Part shown: positions 14,753 through 24,092 of the stretch, piece by piece
Layout of the letters: each line of letters opens with the position of its first letter
How positions within the stretch are numbered: position 1 is the first letter of the stretch
Assembly: GCF_005981925.1 (NCBI RefSeq)
Contig: NZ_VBVX01000010.1
Coordinates: 1 to 49,769 of the forward strand
Length of the DNA: 49,769 nt
Reading direction: 5' to 3'
Origin: Streptomyces albidochromogenes
Lineage (GTDB): Bacteria > Actinomycetota > Actinomycetes > Streptomycetales > Streptomycetaceae
Notes under the pieces: model-generated
Told to the model about the DNA's origin: nothing
Database searches by the model: none
Seen by the model: only the letters and a program-made list of their open reading frames with translations
Program-made: the position numbers and the translations under genes

Positions 14753-17485
14753 GTGGCTTCCGGATCCGATCGTAATCCGATCATCATTGGCGGCCTTCCG
14801 AGCCAGGTCCCGGACTTCGATCCCGAAGAGACCCAGGAATGGCTCGACTCCCTCGACGCCGCCGTCGACGAGCGGGGCCGCGAGCGCGCCCGCTACCTGA
14901 TGCTCCGCCTCATCGAGCGGGCCCGCGAGAAGCGCGTGGCCGTGCCGGAGATGCGCAGCACGGACTACGTCAACACCATCGCCACCAAGGACGAGCCGTT
15001 CTTCCCCGGAAACGAGGAGATCGAGCGCAAGGTCCTGAACGCGACCCGCTGGAACGCGGCCGTGATGGTGTCGCGGGCGCAGCGCCCGGGGATCGGCGTG
15101 GGCGGTCACATCGCCACCTTCGCCTCCTCCGCGTCGCTGTACGACGTCGGCTTCAACCACTTCTTCCGGGGCAAGGACGAGGGCGACGGCGGCGACCAGA
15201 TCTTCTTCCAGGGGCACGCGTCCCCCGGTATCTACGCCCGCGCGTACCTGCTGGACCGGCTGTCCGAAGCGCAGCTCGACGCCTTCCGCCAGGAGAAGTC
15301 GAAGTTCCCGAACGGCCTGTCGTCGTACCCGCACCCCCGGCTGATGCCGGACTTCTGGGAGTTCCCGACCGTCTCGATGGGCCTCGGCCCCCTCGGCGCG
15401 ATCTACCAGGCGCGGATGAACCGCTACATGGAGGCGCGCGGCATCGCCGACACCTCCAAGTCGCATGTCTGGGCGTACCTCGGCGACGGCGAGATGGACG
15501 AGCCCGAGTCGCTCGGCCAGCTGTCCATCGCCGCCCGTGAGGGCCTGGACAACCTGACCTTCGTCGTCAACTGCAACCTCCAGCGCCTCGACGGCCCGGT
15601 GCGCGGCAACGGCAAGGTCATCCAGGAGCTGGAGTCGCAGTTCCGGGGCGCCGGCTGGAACGTCATCAAGCTGGTCTGGGACCGGAGCTGGGACCCGCTG
15701 CTCGCGCAGGACCGCGACGGCGTGCTGGTCAACAAGCTCAACACGACCCCGGACGGCCAGTTCCAGACGTACGCGACGGAGACGGGCGCGTACATCCGCA
15801 ACCACTTCTTCGGTGACGACCACCGCCTGCGGGCCATGGTCGAGAACATGACCGACGACCAGATCCTGCACCTGGGACGCGGCGGTCACGACCACAAGAA
15901 GGTGTACGCGGCGTACGCGGCGGCCAAGGCGCACAAGGGCCAGCCGACCGTGATCCTGGCCCAGACCGTCAAGGGCTGGACGCTGGGTCCGAACTTCGAG
16001 GGCCGCAACGCGACCCACCAGATGAAGAAGCTGACGGTCGAGGACCTGAAGCGCTTCCGCGACCGGCTGCACATCCCGATCACGGACAAGCAGCTGGACG
16101 AGGGCTACCCGCCGTACTACCACCCGGGCCGCCAGTCCGAGGAGATCCAGTACATGCACGACCGGCGCAACGCGCTGGGCGGGTACGTACCGACCCGTGT
16201 CGTCCGGGCGAAGCCGCTGCCGCTGCCGGCCGAGAAGACGTACGCGGCCGCGAAGAAGGGGTCCGGCCAGCAGTCGATCGCCACCACCATGGCGTTTGTG
16301 CGCGTGCTGAAGGACCTCATGCGGGACAAGGAGATCGGCAAGCGCTTCGTGCTGATCGCGCCCGACGAGTACCGCACCTTCGGCATGGACGCTTTCTTCC
16401 CGAGCGCGAAGATCTACAACCCGCTCGGCCAGCAGTACGAGGCGGTCGACCGCGACCTGCTGCTCGCGTACAAGGAGTCGCCGACCGGCCAGATGCTGCA
16501 CGACGGCATCTCCGAGGCGGGCTGCACGGCCTCGCTGATCGCCGCGGGTTCCGCGTACGCGACGCACGGCGAGCCGCTGATCCCGGTCTACGTCTTCTAC
16601 TCGATGTTCGGCTTCCAGCGGACCGGCGACCAGTTCTGGCAGATGGCCGACCAGCTGTCGCGCGGCTTCGTGCTGGGCGCGACCGCCGGCCGTACGACGC
16701 TGACCGGTGAGGGTCTGCAGCACGCGGACGGCCACTCACAGCTGCTCGCGTCGACGAACCCGGGCTGTGTGTCGTACGACCCGGCGTTCGGGTACGAGAT
16801 CGCGCACATCGTGCAGGACGGTCTGAAGCGGATGTACGGCGACAACGCCGAGGACGTCTTCTACTACCTGACCGTCTACAACGAGCCGATCCAGCACCCG
16901 GCCGAGCCCGAGAACGTGGACGCCGAGGGCATCCTCAAGGGCATCTACCGCTTCAAGGAGGGCGAGAAGGGCGAGATCGCGGCCCAGATCATGGCCTCCG
17001 GTGTGGCCGTCCCCTGGGCGGTCGAGGCGCAGCGGATCCTCGCGGACGAGTGGAACGTCAAGGCCGACGTCTGGTCCGCCACCTCGTGGAACGAGCTGCG
17101 CCGCGACGCGGTCGCGGTGGACGAGTACAACCTGCTGCACCCGGAGGAGGAGATGCGCGTCCCGTACGTGACGCAGAAGCTCTCCGGGGCTCAGGGTCCG
17201 TTCGTGGCGGTCTCGGACTGGATGCGTTCGGTTCCGGACCAGATCTCCCGCTGGGTGCCGGGTGCGTACACCTCGCTCGGCGCGGACGGCTTCGGCTTCG
17301 CCGACACGCGTGGGGCGGCCCGCCGGTACTTCCACATCGACGCGCAGTCGATCGTCCTGGCGGTGCTCACCGAGCTCGCCAAGGACGGCAGGATCGACCG
17401 CTCGGCGCTGAAGCAGGCGGTCGACCGCTACCAGCTGCTGGACGTGACGGCGGCGGACCCCGGCGCGGCCGGGGGCGACGCGTAG
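14753..17485 (+). CDS. aceE: Pyruvate dehydrogenase E1 component, homodimeric type
   Basis: A 910-residue enzyme that decarboxylates pyruvate with thiamine diphosphate and passes the acetyl group to the lipoyl domain of E2, feeding acetyl-CoA to the TCA cycle and fatty acid synthesis. The thiamine-binding motif is G244-D-G-E-M-D-E through N273-[15 protein letters not shown] (153-163) and the long AceE-specific C-terminus are present. The length is as expected for this class. The start is GTG 14753 behind GAAGGAA; the frame is open further upstream (to 14612) but lacks family support. A strong terminator follows at 17503-17532. Confidence 0.96.
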   Translation: MASGSDRNPIIIGGLPSQVPDFDPEETQEWLDSLDAAVDERGRERARYLMLRLIERAREKRVAVPEMRSTDYVNTIATKDEPFFPGNEEIERKVLNATRWNAAVMVSRAQRPGIGVGGHIATFASSASLYDVGFNHFFRGKDEGDGGDQIFFQGHASPGIYARAYLLDRLSEAQLDAFRQEKSKFPNGLSSYPHPRLMPDFWEFPTVSMGLGPLGAIYQARMNRYMEARGIADTSKSHVWAYLGDGEMDEPESLGQLSIAAREGLDNLTFVVNCNLQRLDGPVRGNGKVIQELESQFRGAGWNVIKLVWDRSWDPLLAQDRDGVLVNKLNTTPDGQFQTYATETGAYIRNHFFGDDHRLRAMVENMTDDQILHLGRGGHDHKKVYAAYAAAKAHKGQPTVILAQTVKGWTLGPNFEGRNATHQMKKLTVEDLKRFRDRLHIPITDKQLDEGYPPYYHPGRQSEEIQYMHDRRNALGGYVPTRVVRAKPLPLPAEKTYAAAKKGSGQQSIATTMAFVRVLKDLMRDKEIGKRFVLIAPDEYRTFGMDAFFPSAKIYNPLGQQYEAVDRDLLLAYKESPTGQMLHDGISEAGCTASLIAAGSAYATHGEPLIPVYVFYSMFGFQRTGDQFWQMADQLSRGFVLGATAGRTTLTGEGLQHADGHSQLLASTNPGCVSYDPAFGYEIAHIVQDGLKRMYGDNAEDVFYYLTVYNEPIQHPAEPENVDAEGILKGIYRFKEGEKGEIAAQIMASGVAVPWAVEAQRILADEWNVKADVWSATSWNELRRDAVAVDEYNLLHPEEEMRVPYVTQKLSGAQGPFVAVSDWMRSVPDQISRWVPGAYTSLGADGFGFADTRGAARRYFHIDAQSIVLAVLTELAKDGRIDRSALKQAVDRYQLLDVTAADPGAAGGDA

Positions 17486-17502
17486 CACCGCGCGAGCGCC
17501 AG

Positions 17503-17532
17503 GGGCGGCGGGACCCTCCGGTCCCGCCGCCC
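17503..17532 (+). terminator. aceE terminator
   Basis: GGGCGGCGGGAC (17503-17514) pairs perfectly with GTCCCGCCGCCC (17521-17532), loop CCTCCG. It lies 18 bases after the aceE stop. Confidence 0.85.
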
Positions 17533-17544
17533 TTCGGCGTTCCC

Positions 17545-17550
17545 TACGAT
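17545..17550 (+). promoter_or_regulatory. -10 box of a leaderless promoter for the potassium channel
   Basis: TACGAT lies 6 bases before ATG 17557 and no ribosome site is present. Confidence 0.5.
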
Positions 17551-17556
17551 GCGGGC

Positions 17557-18387
17557 ATGAAGGTGCAGACGGCGCAGATCCAGTGGGAACAGCGCACACA
17601 CGGGCTCCTGCTGGGGCTGGCCGGGGCCTTCGCTCTCGCGTACGCGGTCCCGATCGTGGCGCCCGACGCCAACTCTCTGGTGCGCCAGGTGTGCCTGGTG
17701 ACCGAGTGGGTGGTGTGGGGGGCCTTCGCCCTGGACTACGTCGTACGGCTGGCCCTGTCCCCCGGCAAGTGGCTGTTCGTCCGCAGTCACCCACTGGACC
17801 TGCTCGCCGTGCTGCTGCCGCTGCTGCGGCCGCTCCAGCTGCTGCGGCTCGTCTCCACGCTGCTGCTGGTCGGCCGGCGGGCCAGGATGGCGCCGCAGAT
17901 ACAGCTCACGACGTATGTCGGCGGCGCGGTGGTGGGTCTGCTGATGTTCGGATCGCTGGCCGTGCTGGAGGTCGAGCGGGACTCCCCCGACGGGAACATC
18001 AAGACGCTGGGTGACGCCGTGTGGTGGTCGTTCACGACGATGACGACCGTCGGGTACGGCGACCACTCCCCCACGACCGGTCTCGGCCGGGTGCTGGCGG
18101 TGGGTTTGATGCTGTCGGGGATCGCGCTGCTCGGTGTGGTGACGGCGAACATCGCGGCCTGGTTCATCTCCCGCTTCGACCGGGACGACGTCGAGGAGCG
18201 CCGCCAGACGGCGGCGATCGAGCTGCTCACGGCGGAGGTGCGGGCCCTGCGGGCGCAGGTCTCGGAGCTGACGTCGGGGGCGGCGGGGGCGGCGGTCCCG
18301 GCGCCCGGCACGGGTGAGGGGCCGCCCACTGGGGCGGCCCCCTCGCCGAGACGTGCGGAGCAGGTACGTCAGATCGACATGCCGTAG
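17557..18387 (+). CDS. Potassium channel protein (six-helix, voltage-gated type)
   Basis: A 276-residue membrane channel. Helices lie near residues 17-34, 46-66, 78-90, 120-140 and after the pore. The fourth segment (RPLQLLRLV...GRRAR, 91-110) carries spaced arginines like an S4 voltage sensor. The selectivity filter TVGYGD is at 164-169, preceded by pore helix WWSFTTMT. The cytoplasmic C-terminus has a coiled-coil-like stretch (VEERRQTAAIELLTAEVRALRAQ, likely tetramerisation) and a Pro/Gly-rich tail. The 3' end overlaps the convergent gene by 19 bases. It is monocistronic. Confidence 0.93.
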   Translation: MKVQTAQIQWEQRTHGLLLGLAGAFALAYAVPIVAPDANSLVRQVCLVTEWVVWGAFALDYVVRLALSPGKWLFVRSHPLDLLAVLLPLLRPLQLLRLVSTLLLVGRRARMAPQIQLTTYVGGAVVGLLMFGSLAVLEVERDSPDGNIKTLGDAVWWSFTTMTTVGYGDHSPTTGLGRVLAVGLMLSGIALLGVVTANIAAWFISRFDRDDVEERRQTAAIELLTAEVRALRAQVSELTSGAAGAAVPAPGTGEGPPTGAAPSPRRAEQVRQIDMP

Positions 18388-18632
18388 ACCGCGGCGCCGC
18401 CTATCAGCGCGATGATCGCGAGGACGGTGATGATCAGGCCGAGGATGAAGCCGATCATGGCGGGCACGTTGCCGCTGTTGAAGTGCTTGCCCATCGCGAT
18501 CCAGCCGGTGATCAGCGCGACCGGACCGAGGACGATGCCGAAGGTGAAGAAGCCGACGATGCCGCAGATGAGCGAGATCCAGCTGAGGGCGCTGGTGTTG
18601 GACGGGCTGTGTGCGCGGCTGTTGCTCGCCAT
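18369..18632 (-). CDS. Small DUF4190-like two-helix membrane protein
   Basis: An 87-residue protein with a Ser/Asn-rich N-terminus and two hydrophobic segments: about 19-45 (SWISLICGIVGFFTFGIVLG) and 58-84 (MIGFILGLIITVLAIIALIG). This resembles DUF4190-type small membrane proteins. The start is ATG 18632 with AGGGAG five bases upstream; GTG 18638 would overlap the ribosome site. It overlaps the channel gene tail to tail at 18369-18387. The function is unknown. Confidence 0.75.
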   Translation of the reverse strand: MASNSRAHSPSNTSALSWISLICGIVGFFTFGIVLGPVALITGWIAMGKHFNSGNVPAMIGFILGLIITVLAIIALIGGAAVYGMSI

Positions 18633-18714
18633 GGTCACTCCCTAGGTCGTGCCCTGGAATTCGTGTGATCCGGGCTTGACCACCGGTTGCCCCGGTTTCC
18701 GGCGCGCATCCCCC

Positions 18715-19098
18715 TCAGTTCTCCCACACTTTGAAGGCCCGTACGCGATAGGGCGATTGAGGCACCCATGTCCCACCGCCCGGGTATGTCTCGAATTCAC
18801 CAGTTTCGGCGCACTCGGCCGACTGGTACGTCGTGACCGGCCGGCCCGTGCGGTTGGCGACGGCCTGGGCGTCGGTGCCGGGCGGCAGCGGGACGCAGCT
18901 CTCGATGTCCGTGCCGGACAGTTCGTGGGTCTGCCGCGCGCCCTTGAAGTCCGGTTTCGCCCAGAGGCAGAGCTCGCCGGCCGAGCAGGCCCCGAGGCGC
19001 GGCGGCCCGGCCTGGGCGGGCTGCGGCAGCAGTGCGGTGACGGCCAGGGCCCCGGCCGCGAGGACGGTCGTACGCAGCATGGCATTGGTCGTGCGCAT
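18715..19098 (-). CDS. Secreted peptidase inhibitor family I36-like protein
   Basis: A 127-residue secreted protein. The signal peptide is clear (MRTTNAM...LLPQPAQA, cleavage after A-Q-A near residue 30). The mature ~95 residues contain four cysteines (ACSAGELC, ESC, AEC) and the start CSAGELCLWAKPDFKG, typical of the crystallin-like I36/SMI inhibitor fold of Streptomyces. It probably inhibits extracellular metalloproteases, but many family members are untested. The start is set at MRTTN, behind GGGGG; the in-frame ATG at 19140 is rejected because the signal peptide begins here. Confidence 0.82.
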   Translation of the reverse strand: MRTTNAMLRTTVLAAGALAVTALLPQPAQAGPPRLGACSAGELCLWAKPDFKGARQTHELSGTDIESCVPLPPGTDAQAVANRTGRPVTTYQSAECAETGEFETYPGGGTWVPQSPYRVRAFKVWEN

Positions 19099-19195
19099 CG
19101 GAATCAACCCCCGTGTGGTGCGGATCAGTTGGCCCCACACTGAGCCGCGCGAACGCCGTGGCGGAAGACGCCCCGGGCCGATCCACCCGGATAGG

Positions 19196-19231
19196 CGACA
19201 GCCCCGCCGGAACCGTCCGGCGGGGCTGTCG
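19196..19231 (-). terminator. Terminator of the MFS gene
   Basis: A 16-bp perfect stem (19196-19211 with 19216-19231) and loop ACCG. It lies 18 bases beyond the MFS stop on the minus strand. Confidence 0.88.
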
Positions 19232-19248
19232 TACGCGTCGGGTTGACG

Positions 19249-20856
19249 TCAGATGTGCGCGCCGCCCGCGGCCGCGTCCGCGTTCTCCCCGCGCTTGGTC
19301 AGGGTGGCGACGAGCGCCGCGACGACCGCGACGACGCCGGCGACGGTGAAGGCGAGGTGCATGCCCGACACGAACGTGTCATGGATGACGGCGCCGATCT
19401 TCTCGATCACCGGGGGCTCCAGGCCCGCCTTGGCGAGCTCCTTCGCCGGCACGGAGGCGAACTCGGCGGCCTCCTCCAGCTTGGGGTCGGCCGGGATCGG
19501 GATGCCCGCTTCCTTCCAGTTGCCCGCGAAGTCGGCGCTGACCTTCGAGGACATGATCGCGCCGAGGACCGCGGTGCCGAGCGCGCCGCCGACCTGCATT
19601 GCGGCCTGCTGGAGTCCGCCCGCGACACCGGAGAGCTCCATCGGGGCGTTGCCGACGATGACTTCGGTGGCGCCGACCATGACCGGCGCGAGGCCGAGCC
19701 CGAGGAGGCCGAACCACAGCGACATCATCAGGGTGCTGGTGCCGGCCGTGAGCGTGGTCATGCCGAACATGGCGGCGGCCGTGGCGACCATGCCGCCGAC
19801 CAGCGGGACCCGGGGGCCGAACTTGGTGATGAGCACGCCCGCCAGCGGCGAGGAGACGATCATCATGCCGGTCAGCGGCAGCAGGTGCAGACCGCTGTCG
19901 ACCGGGCTCATGCCGTGCACGCCCTGGAGGAAGAACGTCACGAAGAACAGGCCGCCCATGAAGGCGATGGCCATGAGGACCATGAGGACGACGCCCGCGG
20001 AGAGCGGGACGGACCGGAACATCGCGAGGGGGATGAGCGGTTCCTTCACCTTCGTCTCCCAGACGGCGAAGACCGCGAAGAGGACGACGGAAGCGCCCAG
20101 CCAGGCCCAGGTGCTGGGGCTGTCCCAGCCCCACTCGCCGGCCTTGATGATGCCCCAGACCATGGCGAACATCGCGCCGGAGAGCAGCACGATGCCGGGG
20201 ATGTCGAAGGAACGCGGCGCGTTCTGCGCGCGGTGGTCCTTCAGGATGACCAGGCCGAAGGCCAGCGCGACGATGCCGACGGGCACGTTGATGAAGAAGA
20301 CGGACTGCCAGCTGACGTGCTCGACGAGCAGACCGCCGACGATCGGGCCGCCCGCGGTGGACGCGCCGATGACCATGCCCCAGATGCCGATGGCCATGTT
20401 CAGCTTCTCGGCCGGGAAGGTGGCGCGGAGCAGGCCGAGCGCGGCCGGCATGAGGAGCGCGCCGAACAGTCCCTGGAGTACGCGGAAGGCGATGACCAGG
20501 GAGATCTCGCTGGAGAGGCCGATGGCCCCGGAGGCGACGGCGAAGCCGGCTATGCCGATCAGGAAGGTCTGGCGGTGGCCGAAGCGGTCGCCGAGCTTGC
20601 CGGCGGTGATCAGCGCGACGGCGAGGGCGAGCAGGTAACCGTTGGTGATCCACTGGACGTCGGCGAGCGAGGCGCCGAGGTCCTTCTGGATGGCGGGGTT
20701 GGCGATCGCGACGATCGTGCCGTCGAGCGCGACCATCATCACGCCGATCGCCACGGAGAAGAGCGTCAGCCAGGGGTGGCCACGGAGCCCCTTGGCCGGC
20801 GCGGGCGCGGGACCCTGCGGCGGCGGCGCCTTGTCGATGGTGGTCTGACTAGTCAT
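19249..20856 (-). CDS. MFS drug efflux transporter, DHA2 (EmrB/QacA) family
   Basis: A 535-residue, predicted 14-helix proton-driven exporter. Family marks include LDGTIVAIANPAIQKDLG in helix 1, WITNGYLLALA, the motif A loop GKLGDRFGHRQTF between helices 2 and 3, and GGPIVGGLL (motif C) in helix 5. An extended loop near the C-terminus (about 440-490, KLEEAAEFASVPAKELAKAGL) is common in actinobacterial members. The start at 20856 (MTSQTTIDK) is preferred over the GTG at 20865. It is divergent from a TetR gene with palindromic sites between, so it is probably repressed by that regulator and induced by a toxic compound. The substrate is not predictable. Confidence 0.92.
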   Translation of the reverse strand: MTSQTTIDKAPPPQGPAPAPAKGLRGHPWLTLFSVAIGVMMVALDGTIVAIANPAIQKDLGASLADVQWITNGYLLALAVALITAGKLGDRFGHRQTFLIGIAGFAVASGAIGLSSEISLVIAFRVLQGLFGALLMPAALGLLRATFPAEKLNMAIGIWGMVIGASTAGGPIVGGLLVEHVSWQSVFFINVPVGIVALAFGLVILKDHRAQNAPRSFDIPGIVLLSGAMFAMVWGIIKAGEWGWDSPSTWAWLGASVVLFAVFAVWETKVKEPLIPLAMFRSVPLSAGVVLMVLMAIAFMGGLFFVTFFLQGVHGMSPVDSGLHLLPLTGMMIVSSPLAGVLITKFGPRVPLVGGMVATAAAMFGMTTLTAGTSTLMMSLWFGLLGLGLAPVMVGATEVIVGNAPMELSGVAGGLQQAAMQVGGALGTAVLGAIMSSKVSADFAGNWKEAGIPIPADPKLEEAAEFASVPAKELAKAGLEPPVIEKIGAVIHDTFVSGMHLAFTVAGVVAVVAALVATLTKRGENADAAAGGAHI

Positions 20857-20870
20857 ACCGACCACGCTAA

Positions 20871-20919
20871 TGTCAGCGACTGACAGTTGACAAACGAATT
20901 CACAAGACGGTAACTGTCA
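20871..20919. promoter_or_regulatory. TetR operator in the MFS/tetR divergent region
   Basis: TGTCAG-CGA-CTGACA (20871-20885) is a perfect 6-3-6 palindrome. The sequence TGACAGTT (20881-20888) is repeated inverted as AACTGTCA (20912-20919). The half-sites share TGACAG. They sit about 15-60 bases in front of the MFS start, where a repressor would block transcription. A candidate -10 for tetR is TATCCT at 20933-20938. Confidence 0.6.
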
Positions 20920-20972
20920 CGTAGCTCACAGGTATCCTGAGCTGGACAAAGGCGGAAGAGGCGTACCCAGGG

Positions 20973-21665
20973 ATGACCGAGCGGCAGGCGGCCGAGGAGC
21001 CGACGACAGGGCTGCGCGAGCGCAAGAAGCAGCGCACCCGCGACGCCCTGCTGCGGGTCGCGCTGGAGCTGTTCACCACCCGGGGGTACGAGCACACGAC
21101 CGTCGACGAGATCGCCGACGCCGTCGAGGTCTCCCAGCGCACCTTCTTCCGCTACTTCGCCAGCAAGGAGGAAGTCGCCTTCGCCGTCCAGGAGATGGTG
21201 GAGTCGCGCTTCGTCGCGGAGCTGCTGACGCGCCCCGCGCGGGAGCGGCCGTTCACCGCCATGCGCAACGCGGTCCTGTGCTCGTGGAGCAGCATCGGCG
21301 AGGCGATCGAGGCCGTCGTACCGGTCGAACTGCACATGCGCACCTACCTGATGATCGAGTCGACGCCCGCGCTGCTCGCCGCCCATCTGCGCCGTTCCAC
21401 CGAGCTGGAGGAGCGCACCGCCCGGATCATCGCCGACCGCGAGGGGCTCGATCTCGACGCCGACCCGCGGCCGCGCATCGCCGTGGCGGCGTTCACCGGC
21501 GTCATGCGGGTCACGGGGCGGCTGTGGGGGCAGGGCGAGGACACCAGCATGGAGTCGATCAGGGCGCTGACCGAGCTCTATCTGGACCACCTCGAACCGG
21601 CGCTCGCGGCGGACTGGCGCGCCCCAGAGCGTACGCCGGGCGCGCCAGGCGCACACGGAGTGTGA
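20973..21665 (+). CDS. TetR family transcriptional regulator
   Basis: A 230-residue repressor-type regulator. The N-terminal helix-turn-helix (about 16-66) is classical: RERKKQRTRDALLRVALELF, GYEHTTVDEIADAVEVSQRTFFRYFASKEE. The C-terminal ~150 residues are a ligand-binding helical domain with a conserved AAFTGVMRVTGRLW. It is divergent from the DHA2 pump 116 bases away, with an inverted-repeat operator between. It probably represses the pump and itself. The C-terminal tail is Pro/Gly/Ala-rich. Confidence 0.92.
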   Translation: MTERQAAEEPTTGLRERKKQRTRDALLRVALELFTTRGYEHTTVDEIADAVEVSQRTFFRYFASKEEVAFAVQEMVESRFVAELLTRPARERPFTAMRNAVLCSWSSIGEAIEAVVPVELHMRTYLMIESTPALLAAHLRRSTELEERTARIIADREGLDLDADPRPRIAVAAFTGVMRVTGRLWGQGEDTSMESIRALTELYLDHLEPALAADWRAPERTPGAPGAHGV

Positions 21666-21737
21666 CGGAGCCTCAACCTCCGTACGGTTGAAACGTGATG
21701 TGCGTCACGGATTTCGCGGCGGGCCCCCGCCTTCTCC

Positions 21738-21743
21738 TAGGGT
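21738..21743 (+). promoter_or_regulatory. -10 box of a leaderless promoter for the first DUF1023 gene
   Basis: TAGGGT ends 8 bases before GTG 21752. No ribosome site precedes the GTG. The same TAGGGT box is used for the DedA gene. Confidence 0.5.
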
Positions 21744-21751
21744 GGCCAGCA

Positions 21752-22963
21752 GTGACTTCCTTCGACTCCTCCCCCACCCTCAGCGCATGGCGCGCGCTGC
21801 TCGCTCTCGCCGTGGTGTTCGTCCTGCTGGCGACCACGGGCTGGACCGCGATACGCCACCACAAGGGTGATACCGACCTCCGTGCGGCGTCGTTGGCCGC
21901 GTGGGCGTCCGGCGGCATCGACGGCCGCGCACTGCCGGAGGCCGGGTCGCCGCCCGACCGCCTCGCCCGTTTCTTCGCCGGTCTCACCGCCGCCCAGCGC
22001 GCCCGGATCGTCGACCGCTACCCGCTGGTCGTCGGCAGTCTGAACGGCGTCCCGCTCACCCTGCGCTACCGGGCCAACCGTCTGGCCCTCGCCCAGGCGC
22101 GGAAGGTCGAGCGGGCGCGGATGCGCGACGAGCGGCTCACGTCCACCGGCCGCCAGACGGCGCAGCGCAGGGAGCAGCGCTTCGCGTCGCTCATGGCCGA
22201 GGGGCGGCAAATCCTCGCGTTCGACCCCGTGGGCTCCGGGCGGGTCGCCGAGGTCTTCGGCGACCTCGGGCGCGCCGAGCGGGTGTCGGTCGTCGTCCCC
22301 GGCGTCGACACCAACGTGGTGAACTTCGAGCGGACGCGCCGCAGGTACACCGCCCCGGTGGGCATGGCGAAGTCGCTGTACGCCGCCGAACGCGCCGCGT
22401 CGCCGGGGACCCGTACCGCCGTCATCGCCTGGGCCGACTACACCTCGCCCGTCGGCGTCGGCATGGACGCGGCCATCGGCCGGCTCGCCAGGGAGGGCTC
22501 CAAGCGGCTCGACTTCCTCGTGCGGGCCCTGCCCGGCGACTCGAAGGTGTCGCTCTTCTGCCACAGTTACGGCTCGGTGGTGTGCGGCATCGCGGCGCCC
22601 TCGCTGCCGCCGCGGGTCACCGACATCGCGGTCGCCGGCAGCCCCGGCATGCGGGTCGAGAGCGCGAGGGAACTGCGTACCGGGGCGCGGGTGTGGGCCG
22701 CCCGGGACCACGACGACTGGATCCAGGACGTGCCGTACCTGGCGGTCGGCGGGCTCGGCCACGGCGCGGACCCGATGACGCCGGAGTTCGGGGCACGGGT
22801 GGTGTCGGCATCCGGCGCGGTCGGGCACACCGGTTATTTCGAGCCGGGGACGACAAGTCTCGCCAACTTCGCCGGGATAGGCGTCGGCTCGTACTCCACG
22901 GTGCGCTGCGCCGGCGACGGCGGGGAGTGCAGGAGCGGAATTTCCGGTGCGGAAGCGAACTGA
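21752..22963 (+). CDS. DUF1023 alpha/beta hydrolase, membrane-anchored copy
   Basis: A 403-residue protein with one N-terminal membrane helix (about 14-35) and an extracytoplasmic hydrolase domain. The nucleophile elbow is C270-H-S272-Y-G-S, where the usual first Gly is Cys. Likely triad partners are D321/D322 (DHDDWI) and H359 (GHTGYF). Conserved family segments include VVPGVDTNV, AVIAWADYTSP and GSPGM. The start is GTG 21752, fixed by the -10 box; upstream codons lack support. It is a paralogue of the gene at 26317. The substrate is unknown; an envelope lipid or wall ester is plausible. Confidence 0.88.
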   Translation: MTSFDSSPTLSAWRALLALAVVFVLLATTGWTAIRHHKGDTDLRAASLAAWASGGIDGRALPEAGSPPDRLARFFAGLTAAQRARIVDRYPLVVGSLNGVPLTLRYRANRLALAQARKVERARMRDERLTSTGRQTAQRREQRFASLMAEGRQILAFDPVGSGRVAEVFGDLGRAERVSVVVPGVDTNVVNFERTRRRYTAPVGMAKSLYAAERAASPGTRTAVIAWADYTSPVGVGMDAAIGRLAREGSKRLDFLVRALPGDSKVSLFCHSYGSVVCGIAAPSLPPRVTDIAVAGSPGMRVESARELRTGARVWAARDHDDWIQDVPYLAVGGLGHGADPMTPEFGARVVSASGAVGHTGYFEPGTTSLANFAGIGVGSYSTVRCAGDGGECRSGISGAEAN

Positions 22964-23046
22964 CGCGCGTAGAACCTCGTGGCGACCCGAGCGGAGCCGG
23001 AACATTGTGGCCGGCACCGAGGGGCGACGCGCGGGCGCATGCCGCA

Positions 23047-23052
23047 TACGAT
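23047..23052 (+). promoter_or_regulatory. -10 box of a leaderless promoter for the DUF4429 gene
   Basis: TACGAT lies 7 bases before ATG 23060 with no ribosome site. Confidence 0.5.
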
Positions 23053-23059
23053 GAGCCGC

Positions 23060-23950
23060 ATGGGTGATGTGCTGGCCGGAATTCAAGCCACCTGGGAGTT
23101 CGAGAGCGACTCCGTGCTCATCCGCTTCGAACGGGGGATCCGCACGCCGAAGCTGTTCCAGGCGCTCGGTGAACGGCGCGTCCCCCACGAGGCGCTGGCG
23201 TCGGTGACCCTGACGCCGGGGAAGCGCGGCACAGTCGTTCTGCACGCGACCCCGAGACCGGGCGCCGACCCGCTGATGGAGGCCGCGGCCGGGCAGTTGC
23301 GGGACGGCTCCGACCCGTACCGGCTGGTGCTGCCCGCCGAGCGCGAGACCCTCGCGGAGTACTACGGCGACGAACTGCGCGCCGTGCTCACCCCCGAGGC
23401 GAAGCTGCCCGCCGAGAAGTTCCTGGTGGCCGCCCCGCAGGCGCCGCGGCACTTCAAGGCGTACGACGGCAAGGCGTCCTTCGACGGGACGCGGGTGTCC
23501 TTCCGCTGGTTCTGGACGGGTGCGTCCTCGGCGAAGTGGAAGGCGGGCGACCAGAGCTTCCACGTCCAGGAGCTGAACGGCGTGGAGTGGCGCTCCCCCG
23601 ACGTGTTCGACGGGTATCTGCGGCTGCTGCGGCGCGACAGCGGCCTGACGACGCTCCCGGCGCAGCCCGCCCAGGCGGACCAGGACCCCGCCGCGGTCGT
23701 CTTCGGCCTCGGGTACGGCCCGGTGCACGAGTCGCTGCCGTTCGCCGCCGCGGTCCTCGGGGCGGTGCGCACGGGAAGCGCGCCGCCGCCGCTGGAGGCA
23801 GCTCCGGCCGAACCGGCGCCGGGTGCCGCGCGGCGCGATCCCGCGGACATCGCCGAGCGGATCCGCCACCTCGGCGACCTGCGCGAGGCGGGCCTGGTCA
23901 CGGACGAGGAGTTCACCGCGAAGAAGGCGGAGTTGCTCGCGGAGCTGTAG
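23060..23950 (+). CDS. DUF4429 protein with C-terminal SHOCT domain
   Basis: A 296-residue protein without membrane helices. Two similar halves (about 1-105 and 120-235) each resemble DUF4429; the first begins GIQATWEFESDSVLIRFERGI and the second AYDGKASFDGTRVSFRW. After an Ala/Pro-rich linker the last ~33 residues (IAERIRHLGDLREAGLVTDEEFTAKKAELLAEL) are a clear SHOCT domain, a short protein-interaction helix pair common in actinobacteria. The start ATG 23060 is set by the -10 box. It lies between a DUF1023 hydrolase and a two-component system. The function is unknown. Confidence 0.87.
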   Translation: MGDVLAGIQATWEFESDSVLIRFERGIRTPKLFQALGERRVPHEALASVTLTPGKRGTVVLHATPRPGADPLMEAAAGQLRDGSDPYRLVLPAERETLAEYYGDELRAVLTPEAKLPAEKFLVAAPQAPRHFKAYDGKASFDGTRVSFRWFWTGASSAKWKAGDQSFHVQELNGVEWRSPDVFDGYLRLLRRDSGLTTLPAQPAQADQDPAAVVFGLGYGPVHESLPFAAAVLGAVRTGSAPPPLEAAPAEPAPGAARRDPADIAERIRHLGDLREAGLVTDEEFTAKKAELLAEL

Positions 23951-24011
23951 GACCGGCGGTGCGGTCGCGGGGGGGGTTCGGCGGCGCACGTTCCGGCCCC
24001 GGCCGCGCGGG

Positions 24012-24028
24012 GTGTCGTACCTGGGTAT
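24012..24028 (-). promoter_or_regulatory. Candidate response-regulator site A upstream of the kinase gene
   Basis: The minus strand reads ATACCCAGGTACGACAC. It matches the plus-strand site at 26206-26222 at 13 of 17 positions without gaps, as ATACCCnnGTAnnACAC. It lies about 50 bases before the kinase -10. Confidence 0.45.
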
Positions 24029-24077
24029 GAGGCCCGGTCTGGCACCGCGGTACGACGCCCGCCGGCGGCCCCGCGCC

Positions 24078-24083
24078 TACGCT
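24078..24083 (+). promoter_or_regulatory. -10 box of the two-component operon
   Basis: TACGCT lies 9 bases before ATG 24093; the transcript would have no leader or one of only a few bases. Confidence 0.45.
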
Positions 24084-24092
24084 GGCCGGGCC

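Noticed and set aside
14726..16735. 669-codon minus-strand open frame opposite aceE
   Set aside because: aceE is unmistakable on the plus strand; the opposite frame is a composition shadow.
21737..23989. 750-codon minus-strand open frame across the DUF1023 and DUF4429 genes
   Set aside because: It crosses two well-supported genes and their gap, and has no recognisable domains.
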